Part shown: in pieces, positions 9,985 through 22,649 of the stretch | How positions within the stretch are numbered: position 1 is the stretch's first letter | Layout: each line of letters begins with the position of its first letter | Source of the DNA: Combretum micranthum | Lineage: Eukaryota; Streptophyta; Magnoliopsida; Myrtales; Combretaceae | NCBI GenBank assembly: GCA_024138025.1 | Contig: JAMXBD010001599.1 | Location: 124,001 to 188,000 of the forward strand | Direction of reading: 5' to 3' | DNA length: 64,000 bases | Program-made: the position numbers and the translations under genes | The notes under the pieces: generated by a model | Database searches by the model: none | Told to the model about the DNA's origin: nothing | Seen by the model: only the letters and a program-made list of their open reading frames with translations

Positions 9985-12900
9985 TGTCACGCCCTAAGAG
10001 TATCCTAATAGTAATAGATATATTATAATACAGCCTGATGACACAGATAGTATCACATATACATATTATTACTAGATCTACTTTGGAAAATGACATAGGT
10101 TTAACAAAACACAATCTTTTTGGTTGCGTGATAAGAAATGATGAAAGCAAATAAAATTACAATACCATAGATAAAACTTACTATCTGAATAACACTATTA
10201 CAAATCATGAAACATGTCTAAGTTATCAAATAATAAAATTGATGTTCTAACATCAATTAACACATATAAGTAGTAAAACTATTCTCCATGTTTCCAAGAC
10301 TCTTCCAGCTTTAGAAACATACCAATTCTAAACTCCTAGAGGCAACCAGCCAAGGCTTTAGCGTCATCCTGTAAGGACTATAGGAGTATGAGCATAAACC
10401 ACGAGCTCAATGAATAACCAGAACTTATCACACAATAAGTAAGTTATTATCAATCATATGTAATGCAGCATTCAAATACATGAACAATTACAAGCTTAGA
10501 CAATCCGAAATCCAAACAGGATGGAGATTTATGCCCTCTCATCAGGGTTGAAGGAAAACCGACCTATGAATCACCTACCGAGGAGAAACTAAGTACACAG
10601 GAAAGCCACGATCTTCATAATTGTTATCTCTTTATGTTAATTTTGTTTTAAACACTCATTTCCTGATTAAGCCTTAGAAACTCTACTAAGTGTTAGACAT
10701 TTCACAGCGATACCATAGGCGGCATCCTTTATTACCAGTTAGTTTCCATGGAACCGATAGAATAAATGTAATATTGAGTAGAACTAATGGCCTCTTGCCT
10801 AGAAAAAACCAAGCATTGCCAGAGAACCGAAATTCTAACACGTGGTAGGCTATCACATAATAATAATGCAGTATATGTAATTTATGAAATGCATGTTTAT
10901 TTTATTTATAATGCCAATATTTATTAGTCAAGTTATAGGTGTTCAGACTTCACACACAAACAATCAACATGCCATGCACTCAGCAAATTCACAAGTATTC
11001 CATTATCACTTTTATTCAGTATTGTTTAGCAATCAAGTAATTCCAAACAACAGGCAATACCCATAACCCATATACACACGAGTTCATTATTATTATTCTT
11101 ATATTATAATGCAGCTAAACTACAACCACAAACAATGTAATAAGTCTGAGTTACTCATCTGCTCATATTGATCAATCGTAGTAATCGACTGAGAAGTCTT
11201 CAACAGTATCAAAATTACCTATTGAGATGAAAATATTCATCAATAATACTTATAAATAGGATATTAAATTCCTATGAGTGTCTAAATGTCCTATATCGAT
11301 ATTTGATATAATTCCTACTGCTTATATCGATTTCCTAAGGTGTTGATTCTTATATAAAAAGGATATTTATCATTTAATTCCATTGAATTTCTCTTGATTT
11401 AAATATTATTCATTCTATATCTAAGATAAGCTTAATTAAATTTTCTATTAGTTTTCTATTCGAGTCTTACATTGTTTAATGTCTTTGTTACTAGTAGTCT
11501 TTTATTTATTTTACTTTGCCTGTCAACTTATCTACTCTTTTTAGTTAGAATTTGTATTATTTTAGAGGATCTCATTTCATTATCTAAATCTTTATTCATT
11601 TTCTTAGCTCACTCATAACTGTAAAATTATCAATATGTATAATTTCTATAAATTGTTCATAATATTTTTCTTGAAATGTAAAGCTCCTAATCATGCTTTT
11701 AAAGCTTGTCTTATCAAGTTTTATGTTCATATAAGGTCCTAGGAGCATTAGACATAAATTTAAACTAGTTTAGATGAAATTTGAGCATGGTTTTGGCTCA
11801 TTCCTTCCTAGATCCGAATTTATTATTCCTAAGTTTATAACATTTCTAAGTTGATGTTCTTCTTAGCCATCAACACTCGAGCATTTCTAATACAACAAGA
11901 ACTCATCTACTTGAATTCATCAATGGAATAACCATTCCTCCCAATTACATAACCTTTCTCCAATGCTACACATTTCAACCTAATGTCTACACATAAATGT
12001 AACAAGAATATGTTGATAGTTTAGGAGTTATCTTAGCTTGAAGTGGAAAAGGATTCCTAACTCCCCTCCTTAATAAGAATCAAACCTATATCAAAGGTTG
12101 GATGATAAGTTTTTAACTATATTAGAAGTTACTAATTCTAACCAAGACTTCTTACCTTGTTGAGCTTAGATTCCGACTTGGATTTATGGCAAACCAAGGC
12201 TATTTAACTTGGTTTTTTATGTTGTTTGAAAGAGGGAATGGATGTTTTTGATACTTAGTTAGGATATAGGAAGTAAAACAAGGGTTATATTTGGTGTTAG
12301 AGCTCCTTAAAGATTGTCTAAGCGGAGAAAATGGTGAATGAAAGTAGCTGTTCGTTTCTCCTTTGTAGCTATATTTTCAGATTGTTTTGTGGGGGTTATG
12401 AGCTAATTTAGTGTCTAACTTAAGGCTATATATATGTACTAAGGTTAGGCTAAAGTTAGGAGGCTAAAGAGGGTGTTTTGAGCTTGGGAAAATCACAAAT
12501 TGCAGCTGGAAAATTTGGATACGAATGTGAATGTGGCTGTGTTTGGATGATCAATTTTGGCTTTGTTTTAACAGATTTGTGGCTTATTTTGAGGGGCATT
12601 AATTATATTTGTTTGCTAGTTAATTAATTTCATTTATATGTGTAAATTTGGGGCTCAACTTGCTTTAGAATTGGATAAAAAATCAGTTGAAATTTGTGTT
12701 AAAAAGAGGTGAGAAAATTCTGATATGTGTTGCACTTTTCTAGACTTTTTGGACTGATTTCTTGTTCTATTTGTTAATAATTTGTGGTACTTGAAGTGTC
12801 TATTTAGATGCCTCTTATTGGTGCTCATTTAGTAAAAACATCAGCTCAAAATAAGCTTATATTTTTGTCAAAAAACAGAGCTGGTTTGTACGTGAAGGGG

Positions 12901-13807
12901 GCTGTTTTTCATGGAAAATGCATGCCAGTTTGCCCCAATTGCAGCTGATATACAAGTTGTATTTAGCAAAAAACTTATCACATTTAATAAGGATTATATG
13001 TGGAGTTTTGAGAATGGTTAGAGTGTCATTATCAATTTGAAATTGTGTGTTTAAAATTGTGTAAGTTGGCTAGACGGAAATCCTTACTGCAGCCGAGACC
13101 CTCCAATTTTGCACCGTGTTTCATATATTGCATTGGGTTTGATTTTTTTATTTGTTTATTGTTTGATTGATAGTTAACTAAAATATTCTAAGAAATATTA
13201 ATTTATAAACATATGTTTATAACCGTTATGTAAGAGTTTTATTGAAATAGAATTTTCTAAGTTACTACAAAAACTCTAGGTTGTTTATACATACAAATTT
13301 TTAGTTTAGAGTTTACACAATTAACTATTTTTAGTATTTTAACTTATGCGATTAAATTTTTCAAATCCTATGAATTAAATTAGAAACTAAGTCTTAATGA
13401 ATTCAGAATTCCCTAACAAGTATAATAGCGGGTTTTGAAATTTTCATTTTAGATCTAGATTTGTAATTATTGATCGTATTGGTATCTATTTGTATTTATA
13501 ATCTTAGTAATTCATCTTTGGATTATTGTTTTATACCGATAAGTTTGTTAATAGACTATATTTTATTGGTTTTGAAATTTAGAGCTACTTCTAATTATAT
13601 CTTGAATTATCAGTTCAAGATAATAAATCTAATTTTTTGTATCTATTAAAGTCAAAGAAATTTTTATTCGAGTTTTTAATCTAGAAATGAGTTTATTACT
13701 ATTCATGGATCTATTCTAGGATTTTTATTGGGTTCTGAATTCACTATCTAATTCACATGTTTTTATTTTTTTATCGTATACTATTGTGAAAAATCTCGGG
13801 GTTTACA
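9985..13807. mobile_element. 3.8-kb TG...CA insertion, probable solo LTR of a Tekay/Del-type gypsy element
   Basis: Starts TGTCACGCCCTAAG and ends CTCGGGGTTTACA, with the 5-bp duplication GTGTC at 9,980-9,984 and 13,808-13,812. It splits repeat B exactly there. No protein domain is visible. Termini of the form TGT(A/C)AC.CCC...CGGGG..TACA and an internal block near 10,380-10,440 with GAGTATGAGCATAAACCACG followed by AGCTCAATGAAT are what I associate with the very long LTRs of Tekay/Del chromoviruses. A single LTR with a target duplication is the product expected from LTR-LTR recombination. A non-coding LARD-type element is an alternative, but I see no paired LTRs inside. Confidence 0.65.
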
Positions 13808-14159
13808 GTGTCCAATGGATTTTTTTAAAAGAAAAAAGAAAAATTGTAAATTATATTCATTTTGGCATAATGATTTAAAATTTTCCATTTCTGAGATTGT
13901 TATCTATCTATATAATTTAAGTCAGAACATTTTCATTCATCACACATTTTTATCATATAGTTTTATATAGTAATTTATCAATCTTTTTTCGTCGCATATT
14001 TTTATCATATAGTTTTATATGGTAATTTATTAATCTATCTAATATTATTATTGATCATTTTATTTAAGAAAATAAACTTATCATTGCATTTAAGAATATT
14101 GACTAAAGAAAAGAATCATCATTGCTATTTAATCTATATTTGATCCGCTAAATATGTTT
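13808..14159 (+). repeat. Repeat B, right half, and a 50-bp tandem duplication
   Basis: 13,808-13,880 is the continuation of repeat B. At 13,943-14,036 a segment with TTTTTATCATATAGTTTTAT occurs twice with a period of 50 bp. Nothing coding. Confidence 0.65.
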
Positions 14160-15835
14160 AGATAAAAATGAGTGCGAATTCACCAGCAAGCACACTGATC
14201 GAGTCAAGTAATATAGTGATGAGATGAGTATTATTCCTATAAGGAATAATTAATTACTAAACTGGTGTTAGTTCTCACTAATATCAGGCAATCATTTTAA
14301 GAGAATTATCTAAATAACACTAAAAGATCTAAATTCTACTTGTATCTAAACTAATGATAGTTTGCTTTTAAAGAAATGTATAATGATTAAAATGAGAACA
14401 CAGATTCAACCCTAATCTTGCTAATCAAGCTGCAATCATTTAATTCAACTATTAGACTCGTGGACATTCATATGAAACTATCAAAGATTTAAAACCATTT
14501 TAAAGTGTTATAATCTTCTCAACCACAAAACAATCCCTTAGCTTCCGCTAAACAAATTATCCTGAAATTGAAAATATAATTATGAATCTTCCAATTCTAT
14601 AATTGTCTAATGCTCTAAATCCATTTCTCCTAATCCCTTAGTGAGAAATTAACTTTAATACATTGTATCAATCATTATGATAGTTTCTAAATCAGATCAA
14701 ATCACTCAGCTTCCGCCTTTGTTCATTATTATTGATTCATGAAGTCCTATGTATCCGGACTTCTCTTCCGAGTTATCAAAATACTTACAAACGTAAATCC
14801 TTCCAGATATGTGATTTATAATCAAACTTCAACATGAATTTTCCATGGTTCTAAAAGTAAAATAACACGATTACAACTATTTTATTAGCAATATTAGAGT
14901 TTCATCGAATTCCTACCAAGACAACTTAGCACATTATGAATGTAAATGCACAAAACAAATCAATTATTGCAAATGACATCATTATAAACAACATATTAAA
15001 TAAATGAATTGCATAGAATAAAGTAAGGAATAGATTTCACCAATTCAATTGCGAAGACCGTCAATTGAAAAATCAATCTATACAAAGTGTATACAGGGCG
15101 TCTCAATCACTACACGATGAATTCCAATCAAATCTCTAACAATATAATACAAGATTTATGAACTACTCTAAAAGTTTTCTAACTATCTCTTTCTTCCTCA
15201 CACTCTTCTCCTCTTTTCAAAAACAAAGTCTTTAAAGTCTTTCAATATAAAGAAAACACGCATACATCTTCCAACTATTGCACATACGCCGACAGTTAAA
15301 TCAGGTACGGTGGCATTGTAGACAATAGCATAGGAATTTCTCCCTATGTGCACTGGCGGTGTTGGCAACGGTGTCAAAGAATTACTTTCTATGATCATTA
15401 AACACTGGCTGAATGCTGGCTATGTTGATTCTAAATTTGCCGACATAAGTAGAAATTGCAGAAGTCGTCCAATTCCTTCTTTCTATACTAGCAGTGTTAA
15501 AGCTACTGTAAGGGTTTTGGCTTTGTGATCTTCCAACGCTGCCTTAACGCTGCCGATGTTAATTCCCAGAATGCCGGCATATATTGAAAACTTGCACAGT
15601 TGTTAATTTCCTTCATATATGCCCGCAGTGTAATACATTGAAATGCCGATGTTTGCTCTGTTTTTGACAAATCTCACTCAAACTCATTTAACTTTCATGA
15701 TTTGGCTTTCTATGTTACATCAATACCTGAACAACACTTTAAACACATCAAAGTACCAATTTTTGCAATTTCAATAAAAATTAACAAAGAATATACACCA
15801 ATTGCTCAATGGAAAATGTCTAAAATATGACTTTA
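14160..15835 (-). repeat. LTR-like repeat family A, copy 1
   Basis: Shares blocks, in inverted orientation, with 57,391-58,925 and 49,179-50,640. The low-coordinate end (GAGTGCGAATTCACCAGCAAG, then CAAGTAATATAG) matches the reverse complement of 58,850-58,915, and the high-coordinate end matches the starts of the other copies around TTGGTAC. It includes a GC-richer tract at 15,285-15,660 in which GCCG/CGGC words recur. Order of blocks and the absence of coding capacity suggest a long gypsy (Tat/Athila-like) LTR. Borders are approximate. Confidence 0.6.
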
Positions 15836-17195
15836 TCAATATCTATCTATCTATATAATTTAATTGCTATTTAATATTATTATTGGATCATTTTTATAAT
15901 TTAAGTGAGAACTTTCTCATTCGTCTCCACACCCATTTAAAGGAATAATAAAGTATAATTTATCCCACATTTTATCTGACGTTTACTTTAATTCACATTA
16001 AATTATGTAATTCATCTTGATGCTTGGTTTACTAATTTAAAAATTTCCACAATATGTTCCCAACAATCCCCTTATACGGCATCTATATCTATCATGTATA
16101 TTTTCTTTTTGGATTAAGACTTTACAATCCCAAGAAGATATGACAATTTATTGATTACATAAGTTTTTTCCTCCTATAGAGAAATTATTTAAGGATTTAT
16201 AGTTTTGGTTGGGCATTCTCTATTAAAACTGACAAAAGAACATTTATTAAGATGATAAAACAATAAATTGGAAAGCTTCAGCAACACAGGTAATATACCA
16301 CTTTATAAATAAAGGTCATAACTTATTGTATAATTTTTAGAAATTGCATTACTAATTACGTGCAAAATATGATTTCTTTTCATTATATTGTCAATTACTT
16401 GTAGATACGAATATGGGCCTAATCATCAAGTATAACATAAACAATATATAGAATTTGATAGGTAAGATAAATCTAATTACGATTACCAATAAGATTACTG
16501 TCATGGTATGATATTATCAAACATAATCCTTTTATATGTTAGCTTTTATTTAATTTAAATACGTTGCTTCTTTCATTTTGCAGAGCGAAAGTTATTATAT
16601 ATGTCAAATTTTGTCTTACTAAGGTTTAAAAATCCATCTTAGTACAATTTTTTTTTCGATTTAATAAGTATAACTTATTTATTTCATTTACTTTACTATA
16701 TTTCATTTAATATGAGGTTCTTCAAGATCAAAACTTTTGCAAATGAGTTGTTATACAAGAAGTTTAATAAATTAATTACCAAGTCACTTATAGAAGTATA
16801 ATTTGATTAAATAAATTTCCTTTCTAATGTCTCATTTGTTTTGTAGGTATATGGCTATGTCTTTGATGCAACAAAATAATTGTGATTACGATTTATGTGT
16901 TATAAACTTTGTAATAAATAGTTACAGTGTATTAGAATGTTATTTCATTAATCTTTTGATTTCTTTTTTCATGTATATTTATGCAATTTATGTAATATTT
17001 TTAGTTTCTTCCTTCGTCTACCAATCTTACATACAATTAACTTTAATTATGTTGTTTATTATAGAAGTTCATTTTCTTATTTAATTTTTACATTTGCAAC
17101 GCGGACATATCATCAATTAGTCATTCTAATATGTATTTGTTGATTTTAGGTTATAAAAAAATTTCAATTATTTAAAGAAAAAGAAGAAATGGTGT
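15836..17195. other. AT-rich non-genic interval
   Basis: No supported gene. TATCTATCTATCTATATAATTTAA at 15,840-15,865 echoes 13,900-13,920 on the other side of family A copy 1. An 85-codon hydrophobic open stretch at 16,827-17,084 is AT-rich and I see no homologue. Confidence 0.5.
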
Positions 17196-17480
17196 AAGAT
17201 GTTGGACTCTAACACCGTGTTTATTAACATGGAATTTAAACTCCCCTTGGATAGGTATGTGATTTTATTAATGTCTGAGTTTCCAATGGTTTTTGTTTTC
17301 TAGAAAGAAAAAATAAAATTTGTAAATTATATTTGTTTTGGCATAGTGATTTTAATTTTTTTTTTCACTAATTGTTATCATTATGATATGTATTTATTAA
17401 TTTTAGGTTATAAAATTTTTTCAATTATTTAAAAAAGAAGAAGAAGAAATGGGTTTTGGGGTCCCAATGTGGGAAAAAAA
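17125..17480 (+). repeat. Repeat B, uninterrupted copy, with a ~260-bp partial tandem duplication
   Basis: The unit GATTTTAGGTTATAAAA...TTTCAATTATTTAAA...AAGAAGAAATGG occurs at about 17,143-17,192 and again at about 17,397-17,450. Between them lies the repeat B core (17,204-17,350) that is split by the insertion at 9,985-13,807. Confidence 0.65.
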
Positions 17481-17660
17481 AAAGTTCTAATAAGATCCTT
17501 CTGCCATATTTGGACGAAAAAAGTTTGACAGAATCCTTCCATAGGTACCATGAATGAAATATTTTAAAAGTTTAGTTTTTTTAATAACGAAATTTTATTT
17601 AGGTATAATTCTATTATAATCGTAAAAGTTCAGATACCGTAAATAAAAATTAACTCTCTA
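17480..17660 (-). repeat. Inverted dispersed repeat C, right copy
   Basis: Reverse complement matches 9,081-9,240 block by block (ATGGTACCTATG, AAACTTTTAAAAT, CTGAACTTTTACGAT). Confidence 0.5.
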
Positions 17661-17849
17661 AGTATATCTTTTTCAATTTTTTAGGCATATAGTGTTTATT
17701 TTAAAAAATAGCATAATAAAGTAATAATTCAATTTTTTTTAAAATTATATTGGAAAGAACCGTTGATAGCACTAAGTTTTGAAATAATAATAACAAATAT
17801 ATTGAGATATGCCAATATCTTCATGTAAGTTTTTTTTTTTAAAATTATA

Positions 17850-18080
17850 GGGTCTGTTTGTTTTGGCTTTTTTTCGGCAGATACAGATACTTTTTCAAAT
17901 TTTTTTCTAACAAATTATTTATCAAGAAATAGATATAGATAAAAAAAATTGACAGTTCTCATCAAAAGATCAATTAGAACAAATATAGATAAAATTTAGA
18001 TGCAAATCAGATATATTTACACATATCATTTAAAAAAAAGATACAAATACAGATGAAAAACAGACAAAACAAACAGACCC
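17850..18080. mobile_element. MITE family D, complete copy (231 bp)
   Basis: Terminal inverted repeats GGGTCTGTTTGTTTTG and CAAAACAAACAGACCC, flanked by ATA on both sides. The interior is AT-rich with AGATACAGATA-type words at the left and GATACAAATACAGATGAAAA at the right. A diverged copy in reverse orientation is at 40,198-40,455 and fragments lie at 40,100-40,190 and 51,911-52,045. Length, 3-bp duplication and TIR suggest a PIF/Harbinger-related MITE; a Tc1/mariner origin is not excluded. Confidence 0.8.
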
Positions 18081-18229
18081 ATAATCTAATGAATAACTCT
18101 CTGAATTTTAAAATATCTTATAAAATATTTATGGTGTCGTGTCACTCTTTAAATTCAAAAGGTTTTCAATGTATTTACCTATTTTAATTCAAAGCTTCAA
18201 ATTTCTAATCTAGAGAGCTGGGGTGTTTT

Positions 18230-18540
18230 GGTAATTGCACAAAGTTCAACCTATAAAGTAAAAACCCTACCCTTGTTCCTTCGGAATTCTATCGGTCCAT
18301 TTTCTGTCTCCTACGCTTCCACCCTCTTTTTCCCTCCGTCCCTTCCTCCCTCTCTCTCTCTATCTCTTCATACCAAACCCCGGTCGCTGGCCATCCATTT
18401 CGGATCTAAACCATGCAATACATACTACTTGTCGGTTGAACGCGAAAGGGCTCATCTGAACCATTCTATCAAATCCTAAACCACCTTCTTTTAATTAAGA
18501 GCTTGTGCTCGTTTTGATAGATGGTTCAGATAAATCCTTT
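18230..18540 (+). promoter_or_regulatory. Orphan promoter/5'-leader-like segment with telo-box
   Basis: CCTATAAAG followed by AAAAACCCTAC (about 18,249-18,271) and then a long pyrimidine-rich stretch including (CT)n at about 18,340-18,362 looks like the upstream region of a plant translation-related gene. The telo-box AAACCCTA is a known element of ribosomal-protein gene promoters. No recognisable coding exon follows up to 19.2 kb; a possible acceptor at about 18,811 leads into about 30 codons that I cannot assign. It may be a promoter relic. Confidence 0.35.
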
Positions 18541-20999
18541 ACCTTCAACTCTTTTTGGGATTCATATTCTTAATTTATACTATTATTAGATATATTGCTA
18601 TTTTACAGATTTATCATAAAAGGCGTCAATTTTTGCGATTTTTACTTTTTGCATCTATTTATATATATGTGATCTGACCTTCTAAGAAAAAAAAAATGGT
18701 AGTGGTTTTATTTTTATTTATTTTTTCTGTTAAATAGCTTAATATGGTTCATTATTTTCTGTTAAATGACATGTCTCTTGTGTTTGTCATGCTTACTATT
18801 GTTGTCCCAGTTCAGGGTCAAAGGAACACGGATGGGGCTAAGTACATGCAATCCGTGTGGGATGAAACAAGAGTTTATGTGCCTTTTTCTATTTTTAAAT
18901 AAAATATGAAACTAGTTGGGTTTGTCTCCCTTGAATCGAATTAGTAATCAAACTTGTTACTCAAACTATAATTTTTAGTTTGATTCGTTTCGATTTGTCA
19001 AGTTCGTTTCATGGTGTTTTTCTTTTCTTTTTTATTTTTTTTTGTTCCGCCAAATAAAGACCTTCAATTCGTGGTTAAGTTGTTTTTTTTTTTTTTCACA
19101 TCTTCATATGATAAGGAGTAAGAAACAATGTAAAACTATCATGATCTTGTGCGCTCAATTTAAGTGTTGGGTCGTTTTAATTTTTAGTATTGTACAAATC
19201 AAGGAAATAAACATAACTAACATATATTGGTAACTATGTTGTTGAGATAAGTACATGACAACACATCATTTATGTTATCTAATAATAATATAGTTATATT
19301 TTTTTTATATCATCAATGTTTAATTACTATTGATAGTACCTTTGATTCCTCTACAACAAAGCATAGCACTAAAGTTGCGGTGATATCAGTGAAGGGGTTA
19401 GCAATTTAGCAATGGCAATGGTGTTGTTGGTAACAATGTTATGGCAATATCATCATAGCCTTAATTTGGTCTTCTTCTAAGAAGGTAGTCTATCCCATTA
19501 TATTATTATGCTATGTTTGTCATGGTTGAAATCTAAGGAAAGCTATAGAAATAGAAAAAAAAATTATGTTTGGTAAATAAAATGAGAGTGGAAAAGGAAT
19601 GGAAGTGAAAGACACTCCTAGCACGTTTGCTTTGCAAATTTAGAATTCCATTCCCTCTCTATTTTGAGTTGGATTCTAATTACATTGTTCACTTGTCATT
19701 TGATCTTGCTATTCTACCAAGAATCTTAGTTACCAAAAATAAAAAAATTGGCATTTCCCAATTCAAACCAAGAATTGGAATTCCTCTTCAACTTAAATGT
19801 CTATATGCTCAAAATAACCCTCTTATATTTCAGAAATGATATACAACTGCCCTTAATGATAATAACTATCGTTCACTAAACAAACTTATCATCGTAATAT
19901 CTCCATTGCAAAATCCCTAGTGCCACAGTCATCATCGTCTTATCTCTAATCTTTAGCTAAGGCAAGCTCTCTCTCTCTCTCTCTTTCTCTATTTATCTCT
20001 CTGTCTTTCTTCGCACGACCCTTCCTTAGTATCTTCTTTTGCTCTCATTCAAACAAGTTATTTGGGTTTCATTATTGTCTCTTTTTGTAGTAGATTTTGG
20101 ATTGGGGAGTATCAACATATACATATCATCGGTTGTCAGCTGGTAAGAGTCGTGCATTCTCATGAACAACATGTGCTGTTGATTTTATTACATTTTCATG
20201 AATGTTCATGGAGTTGAAGTTGTGTATATGGTTTACTTTGTTTGTGCTCGATGTCCGTACAGTAGAGACATTGTTGCCATTAAGATTAGGGTTTCCAGAA
20301 TGGAATAATGTGTTTAGTATTGTGGCATTTGATGGTTTGACTGTTGTGATTACGAATCAATGCAAGTCTTTAATGTAATGGAGTGTCACATGATGAAGAA
20401 AAAAATTGTTTGGGAGACTTCGTATTCCTCAAGCATGTATGTGCCCTTTTATACTATAGAGGATAAGTAGAAGAGTAAGTTGCTTCTGAGGCCTGGATAT
20501 GGAACGTAAAGAGTGTAGAATAGAAGATATCTTATCTTCTTGTTATTTCTCTTTTACTAATATTGGGTGTGAATGTTTTGTGGTTGGTTATAGGTATGGA
20601 AGCAAATCTAAACTATATACATGTGAGTAGTTGGAAAAAATCCAACCAAAAGAAGAAGGTATAATGCATGCTTTAGAAATTCAATTGTTTAACTGAAAAA
20701 ACAAAATACCTTTATTGACAATACAACTTATCACAATCCATTACCAAATTGATTCGATAAATTTTGGTGTAGGTACATCGATGTTACACTTTTTTGAACT
20801 TATCATATGATTGATAGTTTAGGTACATAATCCTATGTTTGGTATACATACATATCCATGGCATAAGCTTCACTATAATACATAAGAGATTGTTTAAGAA
20901 AATAATGAAAGTTAAATCTAACCAATGCATGAAAATAGATAGAAGAAATTCTCTAACGTTAGGTTGCTATGAACTTTGCAATTCTAATTGGTAAACTAG
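18541..20999. other. Non-genic interval, MITE-like debris
   Basis: No supported gene. Around 19,500-19,850 words such as ATGTTTGGTAAATAAAATGAG and ATTCCATTCCC resemble PIF/hAT-type MITE ends, also seen at 53,940-54,380. CT microsatellite at about 19,970-19,990. From about 20,080 on this may be the degraded 5' part of the Harbinger element. Confidence 0.45.
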
Positions 21000-21224
21000 T
21001 ATCGTCTTACTATTGCAGTTATGGATCATGTATGTTGGCACAACTACGACTGACAGAAGAAAAGGAAACTTGCATGTTTTTTTTAGTACTACGGTATAAT
21101 ATTGTAATGTTGTAGATCACAAAATATCTTTGTTGTATGCTTTCACCTTACATTCCCATTGACCACATGTGCGATCTTATAGTTTGAACTCCTCTCATTA
21201 ATGTAAATACATTAGGAGCCTTGT

Positions 21225-22376
21225 TCATGGTGACAATGTGACATGTATTGAACAATTAAGATTAGATAGGCGTGCCTTTTCCAAGCTCTGAGAGATGTTG
21301 AGGAACGTAGGATGTCTAAAATCAATTAGGAATATGTTGGCGGATGAGCAAGTTGCAATGTTCCTGCACATCTTTCTCACCACGTAAAAAATAGGGTGAT
21401 TAGGTATAATTTCATGGGGTTCGGAGCAACTATAAGCAAGTACTTCCACAGTGTCATGAATGCCACTTTCCGTTTAAGCAACTACCTCCTTCAGAAGGCG
21501 GAACCTATCCCTGAGAACGGTGGAAATACTTCAAGGTGAGAATTCCCATATGAATTATTTGAAATTACTAGGAGAAAATATGTGAAAAGATAAGAGTTTA
21601 ATTGCAAATGACATACAACTTTCTATTGTGTAGAATTATATAGGAGCTTTGTGTGAAACACATATATCGATTAAAGTGCCATTAAAAGACAAGCCGTGAT
21701 ACAAAACCCAAAGAATGAGAATGTCACTAACGTGCTAAGTGTATGTACACCAAATATGCTTTTTACCTATGTGTTGCATGGGTGGGAAGGCTCTGCTACT
21801 AATAGGAGAGTACCTTGAGATGCAATAAGTACGAGGAATGGTTTGAAAGTTCCACAAGGTATGAGTTACAATCATGGACAAGAATGTAATTTTTGCTTTC
21901 TTCATCCATATCTCATATAGAATATAACACATATTTTTATACCACATAGGATGCTACAACTTAGTTGACGAGGTTACCTCAACCATGATGGAATTCTTGC
22001 ACCTTTTAAGGGGCAACGGTATCATTTAAATGAATGGTGCTAAGGTCAGCAACCAAAATCGTCTCAATAGTTATTTAATTTAAGATGTGTGTCTGCTCGG
22101 AATGTTATAGAGAGATGCTTGCTTAAAATGAGGTAGAGTATTTTAAGGAGTCCATCCTTCTATCTAGTGAGAATCCATAATTGAGTGATACTTGCTTGTT
22201 GCTTGCTCCATAACTTCATTAGGATGGAAATAAGCCACGACTCACTAGAAGATTGCCTAAATTTAGCAGAGGAAAGCTACGTAGACAATGAACATGACTT
22301 CATAGCAACATTGGGGAGCAATGATTCGTGGACAGCTTGGATGCACGAAATGGCAACCCAAATGTTTAATGATTAG
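21225..22376 (+). pseudogene. PIF/Harbinger nuclease (DDE_4, HARBI1-like) relic
   Basis: In successive frames: EQLRLDRRAFSKL, RNMLADEQVAMFLHIFL (21,245-21,390); GALCETHISIKVPLKDKP and SLTC.VYVHQICF-type text (21,640-21,780); and an intact C-terminal stretch 22,185-22,376 with ILACCLLHNFIRMEIS and WTAWMHEMATQMF. The order and motifs (RxDRRxFxKLCxML, NMxxxEQVAMFLHI, CLGALDGTHI, ACCxLHNFIR) are those of plant PIF/Harbinger nucleases, which cut and paste the element. At least ten stops or frame changes make it inactive. Confidence 0.85.
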
Positions 22377-22649
22377 AGTTCTAGAAGGCAAGGCTAGATT
22401 TTCATTATTTAGCTTATATATCAATATTTTATGATGTTCTATGTTCCGAGTTGGGATGTACAATGATATGACAATGTATTTCATCTTTTGTGTTATGTAC
22501 TTCCGCATGGCTTTGTTATTTGTTGTTTTCAAATGTTTTCAAATGGTGTTATGCAATTTGCCACCACGTCAGTTATCTATGTGATATTCTCACAATATCA
22601 TGAACAATTGTGTTGGTTATTAATTTTTTTTCAGCATTAGATCTACTAC

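Noticed and set aside
9531..10150. Two overlapping minus-strand frames of 115 and 105 codons
   Set aside because: No domain, AT-driven composition, and the second crosses the border of the 9,985 insertion.
16827..17084. 85-codon hydrophobic frame as a membrane protein
   Set aside because: Hydrophobicity follows from T-rich DNA; no homologue known to me, no promoter or splice context.
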